DNA of 64,000 nt from Telmatactis stephensoni (GCA_029948255.1 JALIZF010000943.1:49336-113335); one strand, 5' to 3'; shown: positions 35,978-48,950, counted from the stretch's first letter. Made by a program: numbers and translations. The notes: generated by a model not told the origin, from the sequence alone.

Positions 35978-38655
35978 TTACGTTTTTCGGTGGCGCCTTA
36001 CACAACCATAGCATTTTCTTACTTTCCCTGGAATTACAACTATTTCATAAATATTCGGCGACATTCCCGAATTCCAGTTGAAAGACGCGTATGACGGATG
36101 CTGTGACTGATACAAAAACGGCTGTTGTTGTCGATGGTGTAACTGCGACTGAGATAAAAATGAATGCGATGCATTTTGAGGTGGTTGTGATTGATATGAT
36201 TGTGATGTGTTAGAAGGTATGGGTTGGTGTGCATTGAATGAGTGTGATACATTTTGAGGTGGTTGTGGTTGATATGATTGTGATGTGTTAGAAGGTATGG
36301 GTTGGTGTGCATCGAATGAATGTGATGCATTTTGAGGTGGTTGTGATTGATATGACTGTGATGTGTTAGAAGGTATGGGTTGGTGTGCATTGAATGAGTG
36401 TGATGCATTTTGAGGTGGTTGTGGTTGATATGATTGTGATACAGGCGCATTTTGAGATGGTGTTGGAAATGGAGGCATGTACCAAGGTGCTTGTGAATGT
36501 AATCGATGCTGTAAAGATGAATATAGTTGTTGCCTATCCTGTTGGTCTTGATTAGACGCTACGATGGATGGAATGCAATTGTTAGTGGTCGTAGTCGTTG
36601 GTGTGGTTGTTGCTTTTCCTTTGGAGACTTTCTTTTTTCGCTGTTTTGGCGGCTTGTGTGATGAATTAGGGTCAATTAGTCGACCTGTTGCGTTCTCGCT
36701 CTGAAATAATTCTTTTCCTAGACGTTTGGCTTTATCTACTTCTCGCCTATGTCTTTCTTCAGTGTGTTTGGAGAAAGTGGGCCCTCTTCCAGAAGTCGAC
36801 GCCCCAGCCTGAAAAGCTTTCAATTCTGTCTCCAGCATCAAGCTATCTCTAATGTCTGCATGACACGCATCAAGTAGAGACAGCTTAGGGTTATCGCGAT
36901 GTGCCCAGCTAGCATGGACAACCTCTGCTTGGTTCATATGAGGCGCGTTGCTTGGTGCAAAAGCACGAAAAATGAAACCCCTTCGCTCATGCCACCAGTC
37001 CAACCATGACTTTAAAAACTCTCGAGATTTATCAGCATTGATAAAAACATCTAACTCACTTTTTGCAGAATCATAGCCTGTAACTGTGACAGCTTCAATT
37101 AAGGTACGTGTTGGTCAGGACTTTAAATGCATCGGAACTTTCGTCGTCCAGTCGCTTGGCCTTTTTGTTTCGGTGATCTTTAAAATGAAACTCACAGGCT
37201 TTAATTTTATTTCTTGCGCTTTCACCAAATACGCTGCAAATTCCTGCAAGGTTCGACCCAGCCATATCACTACACCATCCAACTGGTTGGAATACGAGAG
37301 AGTCATCTTTAGCTACTTTGCGTAGAACCTCATTGAATAAAGTCCAAAAGAGTGTCACGTTTTCGGAATTTTCTGATTCCGCATCCATTATTGCCAGCGG
37401 TATTTGCTTTCTTAGAAGCGGATGATATACACTTGCTGTTAGAGTGATGAAACCGCGGCAACGATTATGTTTGCCGTCAAAAAAGCAAAATTCATGGCTC
37501 AAGAAATCATCAATATCTCTGTTCATTTGAAGCGCAAGCTTAGCCTTTTCAGCGCTTGTTTTGAAAACAAAGGAAGGAGTGTCAGGATTTCCTCTTCTAT
37601 CGTTTACTTTGTAAACGTAGAATGAATCCTTTTTGTCGCAGTATTCTTTGAAGCGAACTACTGCTTCAAAATTCTGTCCGTGTGGTTGCGTTTCATTCTT
37701 CATCTTTTGCTTTATATTCGATATTTGTTTACGATTGGCAACAGATGCCGCCTCCTCCTCCACTGCTTTCCAATCAAGTTGCTCTCGAAAAGCCGTGAGA
37801 ATAACTTGAGATTGTACCTCTGAAGGCTTGATGTAAGGATTACTTTTAACAAGCTCTTGAATCTTATATCTTTAGCCGTTTTTTTGTATATTGGGCATTT
37901 GTGTTCACCACAATGAAATATTTGCACTCTGTTTTTGCGGTAGCTTATGTATTTTCGAGCCTTACAGGCAATGTATGTCCCCTCTACACCACATGCTTTG
38001 CACTTATTTTGCTGGTCAAATTGTGTGTTGTTTTTCACGCCATAATGTGTCTTGTATGTGCATGGTTCATTTTGGCACTGGTACGAACCTTTGCAATCGG
38101 CATACCGTACCTTTGAATGTCCTTTCCACTGGGAAGGGCAGTTTTTCTTCCATTTTCGCCCATCTCTAATGGAAGTCGCCATATTGGTGGAGTCTATATT
38201 TTTTATTTCAAAGGCACAGAGACCATCAATGTCTAGTGGGAGCTCTGCTACGCTTTGGATTGGCACACTTTCCCACAATTCAGGGCCAATTTGCCTTTGT
38301 TTTCGTTGTTTCACTTCGATATATGACTCGGTATCAGAATCATTATCGGCCCCGCTAACAACATCGTCAGACCTTAACAATAAACAAAAAATCGTAAGTT
38401 AGCTAGCGGCCACTCCTTCCTATCCACATATTATATATTAGAATATCGTCAGTGGCAATATGAATTATTTCGCGGGCTAAATTCAAGCTTGTACAACGTC
38501 AGTTATAAGCAACTAAACAAACAATCAATTAATGAAAATAAAATAATGTTAGATGTCTAGTATACCTGTTGTTGGCAAAGGTGGGGTGGTATAATTTCTC
38601 ATCTTCATCGTCCAAAAGATCAATCTTTCTGGACACAGAAGTTGCTAAAGGGCTA
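35978..38655 (-). pseudogene. MULE transposase, frameshifted
   Basis: Read on the minus strand, three overlapping frames encode one transposase. 38380-37860 carries a Cys/His zinc finger of WRKY/GCM or FLYWCH type (C...C...FHCGEHKC). 37763-37095 carries the DDE core: first Asp in FFDGKH, second in WCSDMAG, then the MULE-type C-x2-H in CEFHF. 37003-35978 carries the third acidic residue in NQAEVVHASW, then a basic region and a Pro/Gln-rich tail. Frame changes occur near 37861-37880 and near 37095-37100 with no splice sites, so this copy is probably inactive. A short 5' exon near 38570-38655 (DLLDDEDEKLYHPTFANN, donor GTATAC) could join an acceptor at about 38382. Confidence 0.75.
36165..36435 (-). 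repeat. 78-bp tandem repeat encoding Pro/Gln/Ser tail
   Basis: About 3.6 copies of a 26-codon unit (QPPQNASHSFNAHQPIPSNT and variants) at the C-terminus of the MULE transposase. The repeat stays in frame between copies, so it expanded while the frame was under constraint. Confidence 0.8.
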
Positions 38656-39861
38656 TAACAAATGCTCCAATTAAAGAAAATAACAACAATAGGCAATGTG
38701 CACAAGAGCTTGCAAAGCACTCTGGGAGTTGGAGTCCAGCAAAAAAATAACAACATTTTGTAACATTTCAATTTTCTTATGCTAAAATACTTGCATTTTC
38801 TGTAAAGAAATGACAAAGATAGATTTTTGTGCTTATTTTAATAAACATTAATACAATAAAATCTGACATGAGAACTCTTGAGAACTCAAAGCACTCAAGC
38901 GGGTTTTGCCAAATTAGCTTTCGTCAATATTACTGAAAATCAAGAATACGAATATCTCTATTACCGAAATTATATTTCACTCTTACAGATCGCTCTAGGA
39001 TTTTAGAGATCTTTATGAGTATATTTTGTGGTTGGTTCTTTGAAGCGGGGGAAGCAAGAAACCAAATTCCAACGGACTGTTTGAAGGTCAGAGTTCGCGT
39101 AATTATAAACATTTCAGTAAAACTACTCATATAAAACATCAGCTATCAATATAAATTATAGCTTACCGAGGAAACTGTTAGCTCAAGCGTAAACTTAGAG
39201 CTTAATGTCTGCCTAATTTCCTTGTTTACGTTGAATTTCAATCGCAGCAGTTCCACAATTGAAGAATAAAGTTCGCTCGTGCATTAAATTTTCTTCGTTG
39301 CGAGTTCGAAGCACTCTGATACAACAGAGAACCTCACCAGGGTAGACTGGCCCTTTTATACTTTTGTCGGTAGTTTCTGGACTAGTTTACGCCGATTTTA
39401 GCCAATCAGAATCAAGTTGGAATGGTAAATTTGTGCTTGGTTTGACTGTGGGTTTCCTGTGTGAACCACTTGTGGGGTGTTTTACTTCCTGTGAATCACT
39501 TCGGAAACTACTGGCGGGGTGTTTTATTTCCGGTGCAGTAGTTCACACAGGGATACCAAACTGTGAACTAACACATTGTGATAGCTAGAAATTCCTGTGG
39601 GACCCCTCCCTCAACAAAACTTGAAAAGGCTACAAAAATAGCCTGGGAACATGTGGGTTTCCTGTGGAAATAATTCAAAATGGCGTCCAAATAAAGGTAA
39701 AATACGCTTTAACTTGTTCCATTTGTATTATTTCTTTTTATTATCTCAATAATTCTTTTTGCTGGGAAAAATCTCAGTAGTTTCCGGAAACTAAGTGAAC
39801 TACTCTAGATCCGCCCGTGATGATTATCATAATGAGCACGATTTAAGTACTGTTGTACGAA

Positions 39862-41107
39862 CAAGACGCATAGCTGCGTGAACTCGGGCTTTCTATGTAG
39901 TAAATCATGAGTTCTCTTTGTTAACATTGTCTCTCCATTCGTTTATTCTGCTGTGCTCTATCTTTGACCTAAAAGCGCATTTATACAGTCTTAGCCTTCT
40001 TTTCTAGAAGGACCCATCGGATTAAAAATTGATTTTTGTTTACCCGTGAAATAGTTTTTTCACACTATAAACTTATTTGACTTCTGCAGTGTACTATCAA
40101 TTTTAATCATGTTATTTTGATTCATTTGCTTTATTAACAACGACAACTTTTACAATAATTTGAAAAGACAAAGTTTATCTGTTTATCAGTTTATCTGAAG
40201 GGTCAGTGCTTGAGCGCCGGACCGGAAATCCGAATGTCGTAGGCTCAAATCACGCTGAGGGCTCGGAATTTTTAAGAGCTGAAACTTTTACACTCGTAGA
40301 AGCATTCACATCCAACTAACACATTTTCGAGTGACAATCCAATCATTTACTTACATATCAGAATTGTTGGTAATTCTGCCTTTTGTAATACTCACAACTT
40401 CAACACAGATTATTAGCAGAATTGATTCCCAGTTGGTGATCATTAAAGATGAAAACAGTGTCAAACACTGACTACTGCTCTATGTTTTAACTGTATAATT
40501 ATTAGACTACGTTGAATTTCAGCACAAAATTTCCTTTATTTTCTTGGTTTTTAGCCTTCAAATAGCAATACAGTTTAGATGACTTGGGTATAGTTCAACG
40601 AATACGTTCGTAAACAAACTTTCTAACCTTTCTGATCTTGTTCTTCAGACGTTCCATAGTTCGTAATGATATTCTACTTGGTTCACGATCGCGTTTAAAT
40701 CACTCGACGATGCTTATGAATACACTTTACATTAGATCACTCATGTGATATAGCATGGTTCTCGATAGGTTCACTCAGAAATGTTTGCTCCTAAATTGAT
40801 ACTCTCATATAAAGTCCGCGGACCGACCCGTTCCGAAAACGCTCGACATCTTTTAGTGTTGGCCTACCGCGAACAGCGTGTGTATTTCTATGTAGTTTGA
40901 GCGTATAAGAAAACATATTTACCCGTAAATTTGATAGCAACAACTTCGACAGTTCATCCGCCATGATTTCCAAACATATGCTTTGCTTACTTCCAAGCAT
41001 GCGCTTTACGATCTGTACGCATGCGCTTTACCTACTAGACTGCGATTTGTGACTGAACGACAATGAAGCCCAATTTTAAACTCGGGCATTCCACAGGAAG
41101 CCCGAGT
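39862..41107 (-). mobile_element. Helitron-like element H1 (copy ii)
   Basis: On the minus strand it starts ACTCGGGCTTCCTGTGG and ends with the hairpin ACGCAGCTATGCGT then CTTG and a host T. Array homologues read GTACGAATAATGGC without interruption, giving an empty site with at most a 2-bp duplication. It shares its ends with the copies at 22144 and 53735. A SINE-like block lies inside near 40195. Confidence 0.65.
40195..40290 (+). mobile_element. tRNA-like SINE head inside H1
   Basis: GGGTCAGTGCTTGAGCGCCG resembles an A-box region, and GGCTCAAATCACGC about 30 nt on resembles a B-box. No complete tRNA fold was seen. Only the tRNA-like head is clear; the 3' limit is unknown. Confidence 0.45.
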
Positions 41108-41242
41108 AATAATGGCTTTTAATAAGTGTTTGCACCCAATTAACAACGCTTATTAACTGTCCAAACATTCTGCAGGTTTTATATAGATAAACCATCTTTA
41201 GTACTATAAGATTTTGTCCAATCATAGACGATAAAAACATAA

Positions 41243-42190
41243 TTGCTGCGAGCGAAGCGAGTAGCCTCCTATTCGGAACACAGTGTAATCTGTGGATGTC
41301 ACTAGACGAACACGCGATACATACGATCAGCGGTTCACATCTTTTCCTAAATAAACTAGCTTTTTAAAATCAGTTAGTTTTATGATCACATTGCCAACGC
41401 TAGCCGTTTGTGATTGTTTGAAAAATTGCTTTACTCAAAGTGCTAAATATTTTGAAGTGTGTGTGCCCGACACTGATCCTGAAGAATTATGTTTTGTAAT
41501 TCAGTATTGAAGGTCAACTAGCAGTGTTCGTCACACAACGCACAGGAGATAGACAAGAAACATTTGATATATCAGAGAAAGCGGTGTACTTTCGTAAGTT
41601 TTAGGGGAACAGTTCTGCTAACGTGGATATACCACTAGCAGGGTGGCCCAGGGGGGGTCGGCATCACGTTTCACGTATCAATATTTCCGATATTCACGCG
41701 TCACGTACAATTTTATCTCGAATTCACGAATCACGAATTTCAACTATAATAAACGTGTCGAAAATATCGCTTTCCAGCAATTCTATTTTCAGTTTTTTTT
41801 GTTTTTGCTCTGTTTGCTGAGAATAATAATGATCTTGACCTCAAGTGACGTGGCTCATGGCTCAGTTTACAGTTTACACGTGTTTACAAACAAGTATCAC
41901 GTAGCAGTCTACAGGAAGTGAAATATACCGGTGAAACCCGAGTAGTTTATCTCAAAAAGTCACGCATTTGTCACGACATCGAACTACTCATTCACAAATC
42001 ACGTACATCTTAAAATGGGAATCACGCGTCACGATGAACATGGAATTCACGAATCACACAATCAATTTTGTTATTTTCACGAATCACGCACTTATTTTAG
42101 GCCGAATCACGCGTCACGCGTTAACCCTGGGCCACCCTGCACTAGCTGTTTTCTGCTCGCAGCACTTCACTTTCTATTAGAAATAGCTAG
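41243..42190 (+). mobile_element. Helitron-like element H2 (copy a)
   Basis: It starts TTGCTGCGAGCGAAGCGAG and ends with the small hairpin TTTCTATTAGAAA then TAGCTAG and a host T. The array homologues are uninterrupted (ACAATAATATATTTCATGG). An inverted copy lies at 54475-55300. Its body is split by the CAGGG-ended MITE at 41639-42139. No Rep/helicase was seen. Confidence 0.65.
41639..42139. mobile_element. hAT-like MITE nested in H2, TCACG-rich
   Basis: Termini CAGGGTGGCCCAGGG / CCCTGGGCCACCCTG are inverted; CACTAG occurs on both sides. The H2 copy at 54.5 kb lacks the insertion (it reads AACAGCTGGTGTATCC there), proving mobility. Many TCACG(CG/AA)TCACG direct repeats lie in both halves, likely transposase-binding sites. 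Confidence 0.85.
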
Positions 42191-42400
42191 TATATTTCAT
42201 GGTGATCTATGAAAGTAACACTCGTCTAGATTGGAGGTTTGATAGCATACTAGTAGGACAATATACTTTCTAAAAGCTTTACTTGATCTGACCTGTAAGC
42301 CTTTTGTTACATATACAATGTAAGTGTAATATAATTTAACAAATGCGTATTCATTAAATTATATTTCTTTCATTTTTTCACTTTAAAGGAAACTCAAAGA

Positions 42401-43889
42401 ATGTTTTCGTTACGCATTTTGGCCGGCCATCATCCTCCTCGTCATCACCATCGTGGATGCAACAGGAAACACCTGTCCACTTGTAAGATACTCTGGCGTA
42501 TTTAACTCTCACGACCACGTGAAAGACCACGCCCTCGTAGACAAGTCCTACAAAAACCTTTCTTTAGAATCCATCCAGCAATGTTTCAGTGTCTGTCTCC
42601 AGGACTGTCGATGTGTGTCCTATCAAATGAATGGCACACGATGTGAGCTTGTTGATGAGAACAAACACACAGCTCCAGAACATTTCAAAGCGTTGCCTGG
42701 ATACAAATACTTTGAACTGAAACAGCAGTTCAAACAGGTAAACTGCATAGCTTTAATTACTATCGACTTCAATCAGTATTCCTTTATTAAATAAAGTTAA
42801 AATGTCCCCTCTTTGAACTATTATTCGACGTATGATAAGGAAGTAGAATAGAAACTTAAGAGAGCTGCTTATATGTGCACTAGCCCAAAAATGGTTGAGT
42901 CAAGTTAATCGTCCCATTTTATATATTCCCTAAGTTCATCATTTCAATTTGAGCCCTTGGATGACGATCTTCAGTGTAACACTAAGGAAACTCATATTCA
43001 TCCGTTTATAATAGCAGCTAGTAAACGATTTTTTGTGCATCAATAGAATCATAAAGAGAATCATTTTTTTCAGAAAGGTTGTTTCAGTCAGTGCAACAAT
43101 GGATGTTGCCGTCAACATTCTCAGCCTTGTCAAAATGGTGCAACCTGCATCGAGCTCTGCCAAAACGTCACACGCAAGTTTCAATGCAAATGTCGTAAAG
43201 GATTTTCTGGTAGAGTTTGTGACATTCCAGCCATAATTCCTACATCATGCGCTGCTTACAATTCTCACTTTCCACCAGACAGCTACCCTATTTCTCTCCA
43301 AGAAAACCAAATCAAGGTGTTTTGTGATACCAAGTCTGAGCCAGGAATGGTATGGACATTGATCGAGTCATTTGCATTTTCGCTAAGAAAGAAATATGCC
43401 AAGAAAGACTTCTTCCAAGATTTTCCAATCAACACAGGTAACCCGACCTGGTGGGATTATCGCTTGTCCCGTCATGTTATGGAGTACATCAAAACCCAAT
43501 CTACCCATTGGAGAGCCACCTGTAACTACAATACCGAGGGACTGGTGATGAGAGATTACGTACGAGGTCGTCTTAGGAGCATGGATATCATGAATGACAC
43601 AAGTGGTCACCAATGTGTTCAAGTTGAATACATCAATGTACGTGGAATAAACTGTAGCCATTGTACCACGCATATTCGTCAAGAATCCGGTATACATGTC
43701 TTTATTGACAGTCTTGGTGGAAAACGTCTGTCTTGTGAAATCAATTTCAATCATGGGAGTGTAAAAATTAATAGCGATAGATGTGACAATTTTGGTAGGT
43801 ATTTCGTAAACAATCCCGCTCACCGATGCTCTGCTTCTCCAAATTCTACCACACAATGGTGGCTTGGAACTATTGTTAAAATAAGTTAA
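42401..43889 (+). pseudogene. G4: PAN/apple-EGF-fibrinogen-like gene with broken signal peptide
   Basis: Exon A (42401-42737) is 337 nt, 4 more than the intact copies. An extra GGCC in TTGGCCGGCCATC near 42421-42428 throws the start codon out of frame with the PAN domain. No other in-frame ATG precedes the domain in this exon before an upstream stop. The remainder of exon A and all of exon B (43074-43889, SLGGK variant) are open, and the end reads TIVKIS before a shifted stop. Its 5'UTR intron is loaded with mobile elements. As it stands it cannot make the usual secreted protein; an N-terminally shortened cytosolic product is conceivable but unsupported. Confidence 0.75.
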
Positions 43890-44580
43890 CCAAGATGAGG
43901 CCAGGAGTAACGTGATCGCCGACTATCTGCTTTTACTGACGTCATTCAGCCTACCGGATGCTGTCATGAACTGGTGCATAAACTCATTTATCCCATAAAA
44001 GGAATAAATGTCATATGTTATCAAAATTCTTATTTGGATTGTAAAAAGGTGACCATCTTTACAAAATAACAATTTCATTGAAGCATTGCGAGACAGTTTG
44101 TTGTTTTTTTCCACGGACCATTTTTATGTTACAAAAAAGCAAAAGTGTCGTGCAAAAGCGCGGACCAAAAAGACATCAGAGGACTTAATTCTTTCCGAGA
44201 TCCTCGCAAGAAGTTCAAAACATTCGGTTTTTGACCGAAAAATTACCCATTTTTAGATTTCACTTGGAATTCATTTGAAATAACTCACGCACTTTGTAAT
44301 AAAAATCGACACACTATTGAATAATAAAGTTGATGTACTTTGAAATCATTTTTGACGCATTTTATATTTATGCCCATTTTGTGCGAGAATGTATAGGTCC
44401 AGTATTGGTCCACATAGCCACCAGAACAAGCCAGCGGTCGTGTCGCCAACAGCAGCCTTCCCATTGATCCTTGAATCCGAGGAATCAGCCATCATACCGG
44501 GTTTTTGACATCAAACTGTGGAGATCGCCAGAGAGTACACTGCAAATTTGGCATTTCGAAAGGGCTACGTAGACCTTAAA

Positions 44581-44733
44581 GCAGATATCGTATGAGTGTG
44601 AAACGGACCGCACTCACTGCAATGCATGTGCATGTCGTGACCGTGTCAGTGACGTGTTGTCTATAAAAACATTCAAAATTCGTGACGTGATCGTGCGATG
44701 CCGTTTTAATTTCACAGTCATACGAAAACTGCT
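44581..44733. repeat. MITE-A copy, G4-G5 intergenic
   Basis: Inverted arms GCAGATATCGTATGAGTGTG and CACAGTCATACGAAAACTGC. Confidence 0.7.
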
Positions 44734-45193
44734 CTAGTCTGGACTGAGATAAATAAATACTTATCATCCCTTTTTTTTGAAAAGTGAGAGAGGTCGATTA
44801 AAACTCGTGCCCGTTGGACAAAGCGATAAGTCTGTTCATAACTTTTTGCATGCATTTGTAAGTGCATGAAGAAGCATCACTTTTGTTGAATATCCTTATT
44901 GCTTTGTTTTGTTGGTTTCTTTTTCTAAAACAACCTCAACGTTTTCTACATTTTCAGCAGGCATTGTCCATCAATTCTCATCACAAGCGAATATATTAAT
45001 GATACATTTCATTCAAATCCAAAACGTCCCATCTCAAATATTTTCAAAATCTTAGTGTATGCTGATCATATTGTCGAATGAGAGTCGTGTTATTAAAACC
45101 ACAGTGTGATTAGAAGACAAGACTGCATTCATTTCTCAGAGTAATTGGATATTTTCAGTAATGGCTCTAAACATCAGCAAGTTTAACACCATT

Positions 45194-45332
45194 TATAAAT
45201 AAGTAATGTCGTATAAGAAGCACCTGCAGTTCAGTTGAAGTTGATGATTCAGTTCACTCAAGTCTTTGACCGGATAAGATTTCAGTTTGTAAATTGTCCA
45301 CCCTCGTCATCCAATTGGACTAGCTAGCCAAA
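45194..45332 (+). promoter_or_regulatory. G5 TATA box and non-coding first exon
   Basis: TATAAATA at 45194-45201; the 5'UTR exon ends TAGCTAGCCAAA at a GTAAGTTTTC donor (GT at 45333). No MITE upstream. Confidence 0.65.
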
Positions 45333-46594
45333 GTAAGTTTTCTTTGTTTTGGTCAAAAATTGTTGTTGTTAGTGTACTGCGCTATTGCAAACGAACTAAA
45401 AACCAACTTTTATCATATTAGCAACATTTTGACGCGTTTAGTGTCACTACTACTATTATTTTCACTATTGTTTCAAAACTTCAGTGCTTTCTTGCAATGA
45501 TTTACAGAATATATACATAAACGTATCAATAGGAACATGCAAACATTTTCGGTTTTCTTTCTGTGTATATTTGAGCGCTAAAATGTCCAAAATCAAATTG
45601 ACTCCCCGTTGTATGTGGCTTTTCAAAAGTTGTAAAAATGTGCCAAAATGTACTTTAGTGAGGTTAAAAGAAACTTTCTTCTTGCAAAATATTTTTCTAT
45701 TTTACCTTTTTCTACTAATATATTAAATTCTAAGTCTATTGGAAATTTTTTTCTGAGACTTCAAAGACTTAGGCGGAATACATCGAACGTTTGCGCGAAC
45801 TGCTAAAATACCCTTGTCTTTGAAGCCAAACATTTCCTAAACGAGCACTGTGACTAATTCCTTTTTCTTAGCGGCGAGATAACTAACTCAAAATGTACAA
45901 AATATCACACTTTTAGCGATTTTTATCGAGAGAATCTATAACATGGGAATACGCACATTGATTATAAATACCATCTTCAATGAATCAAAAATTAAAACGT
46001 AAAATTTGACTTGGGTATAAAATAGAGTTAAAAAAAGGGCAAGAAGTAAAATAGGCTCCTAAATATTCCCAGTGTAACTCAAAGACACTCAGTAAAATTT
46101 ACATTAGTTGAGTCATATAAAATTTTAATCGGATCAAAACAAATAGAAAGCCAGGTATATTGCTAATTACAGGAGACTTTAACTTAGTGGAAATATTATA
46201 ACATCAAATGAAAACATAAATGAATATCATAATGAGCACGACTTAAGTACTATTGTACGAATAATGGCTTTAGTGTTTGCACCTAATTAACAACGCTTAT
46301 TAGCTGTCAAAACATTCTGGTTTGAGATAAACCTTCTTTGGTACTATAAGATTTTGTCCAATCATAGACGCTCAAAACAATAATATATTTCATGGAATCT
46401 ATGAAAGTAACACTCATCTAGATTGGAGGTTTGATAGTATACTAGTAGGGCAATACACTTTTCAAAAGCTTTACTTGACCGGATCTGTAAGCCTTTTGTT
46501 ACATACACAATGTAAGTGTAATATAATTTAACAAATGCATCTTCATTTAATTATATTCCCTTCATTTTTTCACTTTAAGGAAACTCAAAGAACT

Positions 46595-48254
46595 ATGTTT
46601 TTGTTCAACATCTTGGCCATCATTCTCCACATCATCACCATCGTGGATGCAACAGAAAACACCTGTCCACTTGTAAGATACTCTGGCGTATTTAACTCTC
46701 ACGACCACGTGAAAGACCACGCCCTCGTAGCCAAGTCCTACAAAAACCTTTCTTTAGAGTCCATCCAGCAATGTTTCAGTGTCTGTGTCCAGGACTGTCG
46801 ATGTGTGTCCTATCAAATCAATGGCACACGATGTGAGCTTGTTGATGAGAACAAACACACAGCTCCACAACATTTCAAACCGTTGCCTGGATACAAATAC
46901 TTTGAACTGAAACAGCAATTCAAACAGGTAAACCTGCATAGCTTTAATTACAATCGACTTCAATCAGTATTCCTGTATTAAATAAAGTTAAAAATGTCCT
47001 CTCTTTGAACTATGATTCGACGAATGATAAGGAAGTACAATAGAAAAGTTAAGAGAGCAGCTTATACAGGTTATATGTGAACTAGCACAAAAAAGTAGGG
47101 GAAAGTTAATCGTCCCATTTTATATATTCCCTAAGCGGTTCATCATTCAGAAATTTATTTAGCGGACATGATTATGGTAAATGATAATGAGGTATCTCGT
47201 CAACGAATTAAATAAGGCATCTTTAAAAAATTGATTTTTACTAACAACTGGACAACGTTAAACAAGTATCTTGTGCATTTTAACCTGCTATATTCAGGTA
47301 TTTCTCTTCGAGCCGGCGTGGATGACGATCTTCAGTGTAACATTAAGGAAACTCACATAAATGATAGCACTGATTGATAGCACCTTGTAAACGATTGTGT
47401 TGTCTTTTATCACTGATAGAATCATGAAGAGAATCTTTTTTTTTCAGAAAAGTTGTTCAAGTCAGTGCAACAATGGATGTTGCAGTCAATATTCTCAGCC
47501 TTGTCAAAATGGTGCAACCTGCATCGAGCTCTGCCAAAACGTCACACGCAAGTTTCAATGCAAATGTCGTAAAGGATTTTCTGGTAGAGTTTGTGACATT
47601 CCGGCCTTAATTCCTACATCATGCGCTGCTTACAATTCTCACTTTCCTCCGGACAGCTACCCTATTTCTCTCAAAGAAAACCAAATCAAGGTGTTTTGTG
47701 ATGCCAAGTCTGAGCCAGGAATGGTATGGACATTGATCGAGTCATTTGCATTTTCGCTAAGAAAGAAATATGCCAAGAAAGACTTCTTCCAAGATTTTCC
47801 AGTCAACACAGATAACCCGACCTGGTGGGATTATCGCTTGTCCCGTCATGTTATGGAGTACATCAAAACCCAATCTACCCATTGGAGAGCCACCTGTAAC
47901 TACAATACCGAGGGACTGGTGATGAGAGATTACGTACGAGGTCGTCTTAGGAGCATGGATATCATGAATGACACAAGTGGTCACCAATGTGTCAAAGTTG
48001 AATACATCAATGTACGTGGAATTAACTGTAGCAATTGCACCACGCATATTCGTCAAGAATCTGGTATACATGTTTTTATTGACAGTAACTCCGGAAAACG
48101 TCTGTCTTGTGAAATCAATTTCAATCATGGGAGTGTAAAAATTAATAGCGATAGATGTGACAATTTTGGTAGGTATTTCGTAAGCAATCCCGCTCACCGA
48201 TGCTCTGCTTCTCCAAATTCTACAACACAATGGTGGCTAGGAACTGTTGTTTAA
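46595..48254 (+). CDS. G5: secreted PAN/apple-EGF-fibrinogen-like protein
   Basis: Exons 46595-46927 and 47448-48254 join in phase 0 to give 379 aa. The signal peptide (about 1-19) ends ...TIVDA; PAN/apple is about 22-105, the CSSQCNNGCC cluster 114-123, EGF 130-160 and the fibrinogen-like region from about 170. An upstream in-frame ATG at 46535 would add 20 residues, but it lies before the acceptor of the 5'UTR intron and spoils the signal peptide, so 46595 is preferred. It carries SNSGK and FVSN variants, with private changes KVEYI and CSNCTT. Reads intact. Confidence 0.87.
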
Positions 48255-48950
48255 TAAGTTAACCAAGATGAGGCCAGGAGTCACGTGATCGCCGACTATC
48301 TGCTTTGACTGACGTCATTCAGCCTACCGGATGCTGTCATGAACTGGTGCATAAACTCATTTATCCCATAAAAGGAATAAATGTCATATGTTCTCAAAAT
48401 TCTTATTTGGATTGTAAAAAGGTGACCATCTTTACAAAATAACAATTTCATTGAAGCATTGCGAGACAGTTTGTTGTTTTTTCCACAGACCATTTTTATG
48501 TTACAAAAAAGCAAAAGTGTCGTGCAAAAGCGCGGACCAAAAAGATATCAGAGGACTTAATTCTTTCCGAGATCCTCGCAAGAAGTTCAAAACATTCGGT
48601 TTTTGACCGAAAAGTTACCCATTTTTAGATTTCACTTGGAACTCATTTGAAATAACTCACGCATTTTGTAATAAAAATCGACACACTATTGAATAAAAAA
48701 GTTGATGCACTTTGAAATCATTTTTGACGCATTTTATTTATGCCCATTTTGTGCGAGAATGTATAGGTCCAGTATTGGTCCACATAGCCACCAGAACTAG
48801 CCAGCGGTCGTGTCGCCAACAGCAGCCTTCCCAATGATCCTTGAATCCGAGGAATCAGCCATCATACCGGGTTTTTGACATCAAACTGTGGAGATCGCCA
48901 GAGAGTACACTGCAGATTGGCATTTCGAAAGGGCTACGTAGACCTTAAAA

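Larger units (their letters stand above)
33930..39819 (-). mobile_element. Mutator-like (MULE) DNA transposon, 5.9 kb, in G4 5'UTR intron
   Basis: The left end CAGGGGCGGATCTAG and right end CTAGATCCGCCCGTG are inverted repeats. The array homologues read straight through (ATAAATGAATATCATAATGAG), so both boundaries are seen. ATGAT occurs on each side as part of the target duplication; its full length is blurred by mutation. The element carries a transposase gene on the minus strand and is interrupted by smaller elements at 34561 and 35517. Subterminal regions are rich in AGTAGTTTCC-like motifs. Confidence 0.8.

Noticed and set aside
36165..36435. Regular repeats that could suggest a CRISPR array
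   Set aside because: They are contiguous 78-bp coding repeats without spacers, in a eukaryotic transposon.
36040..36450. His-rich minus-strand frame (HINHNHLKMHHTHSMHTN type)
   Set aside because: Alternate-frame shadow of the Pro/Gln tandem repeat of the MULE transposase.
46535..46594. Upstream in-frame ATG for G5 (and 59821 for G7) adding 20 residues
   Set aside because: It lies on the intron side of the conserved 5'UTR acceptor, is absent in frame from the other copies, and would bury the signal peptide.
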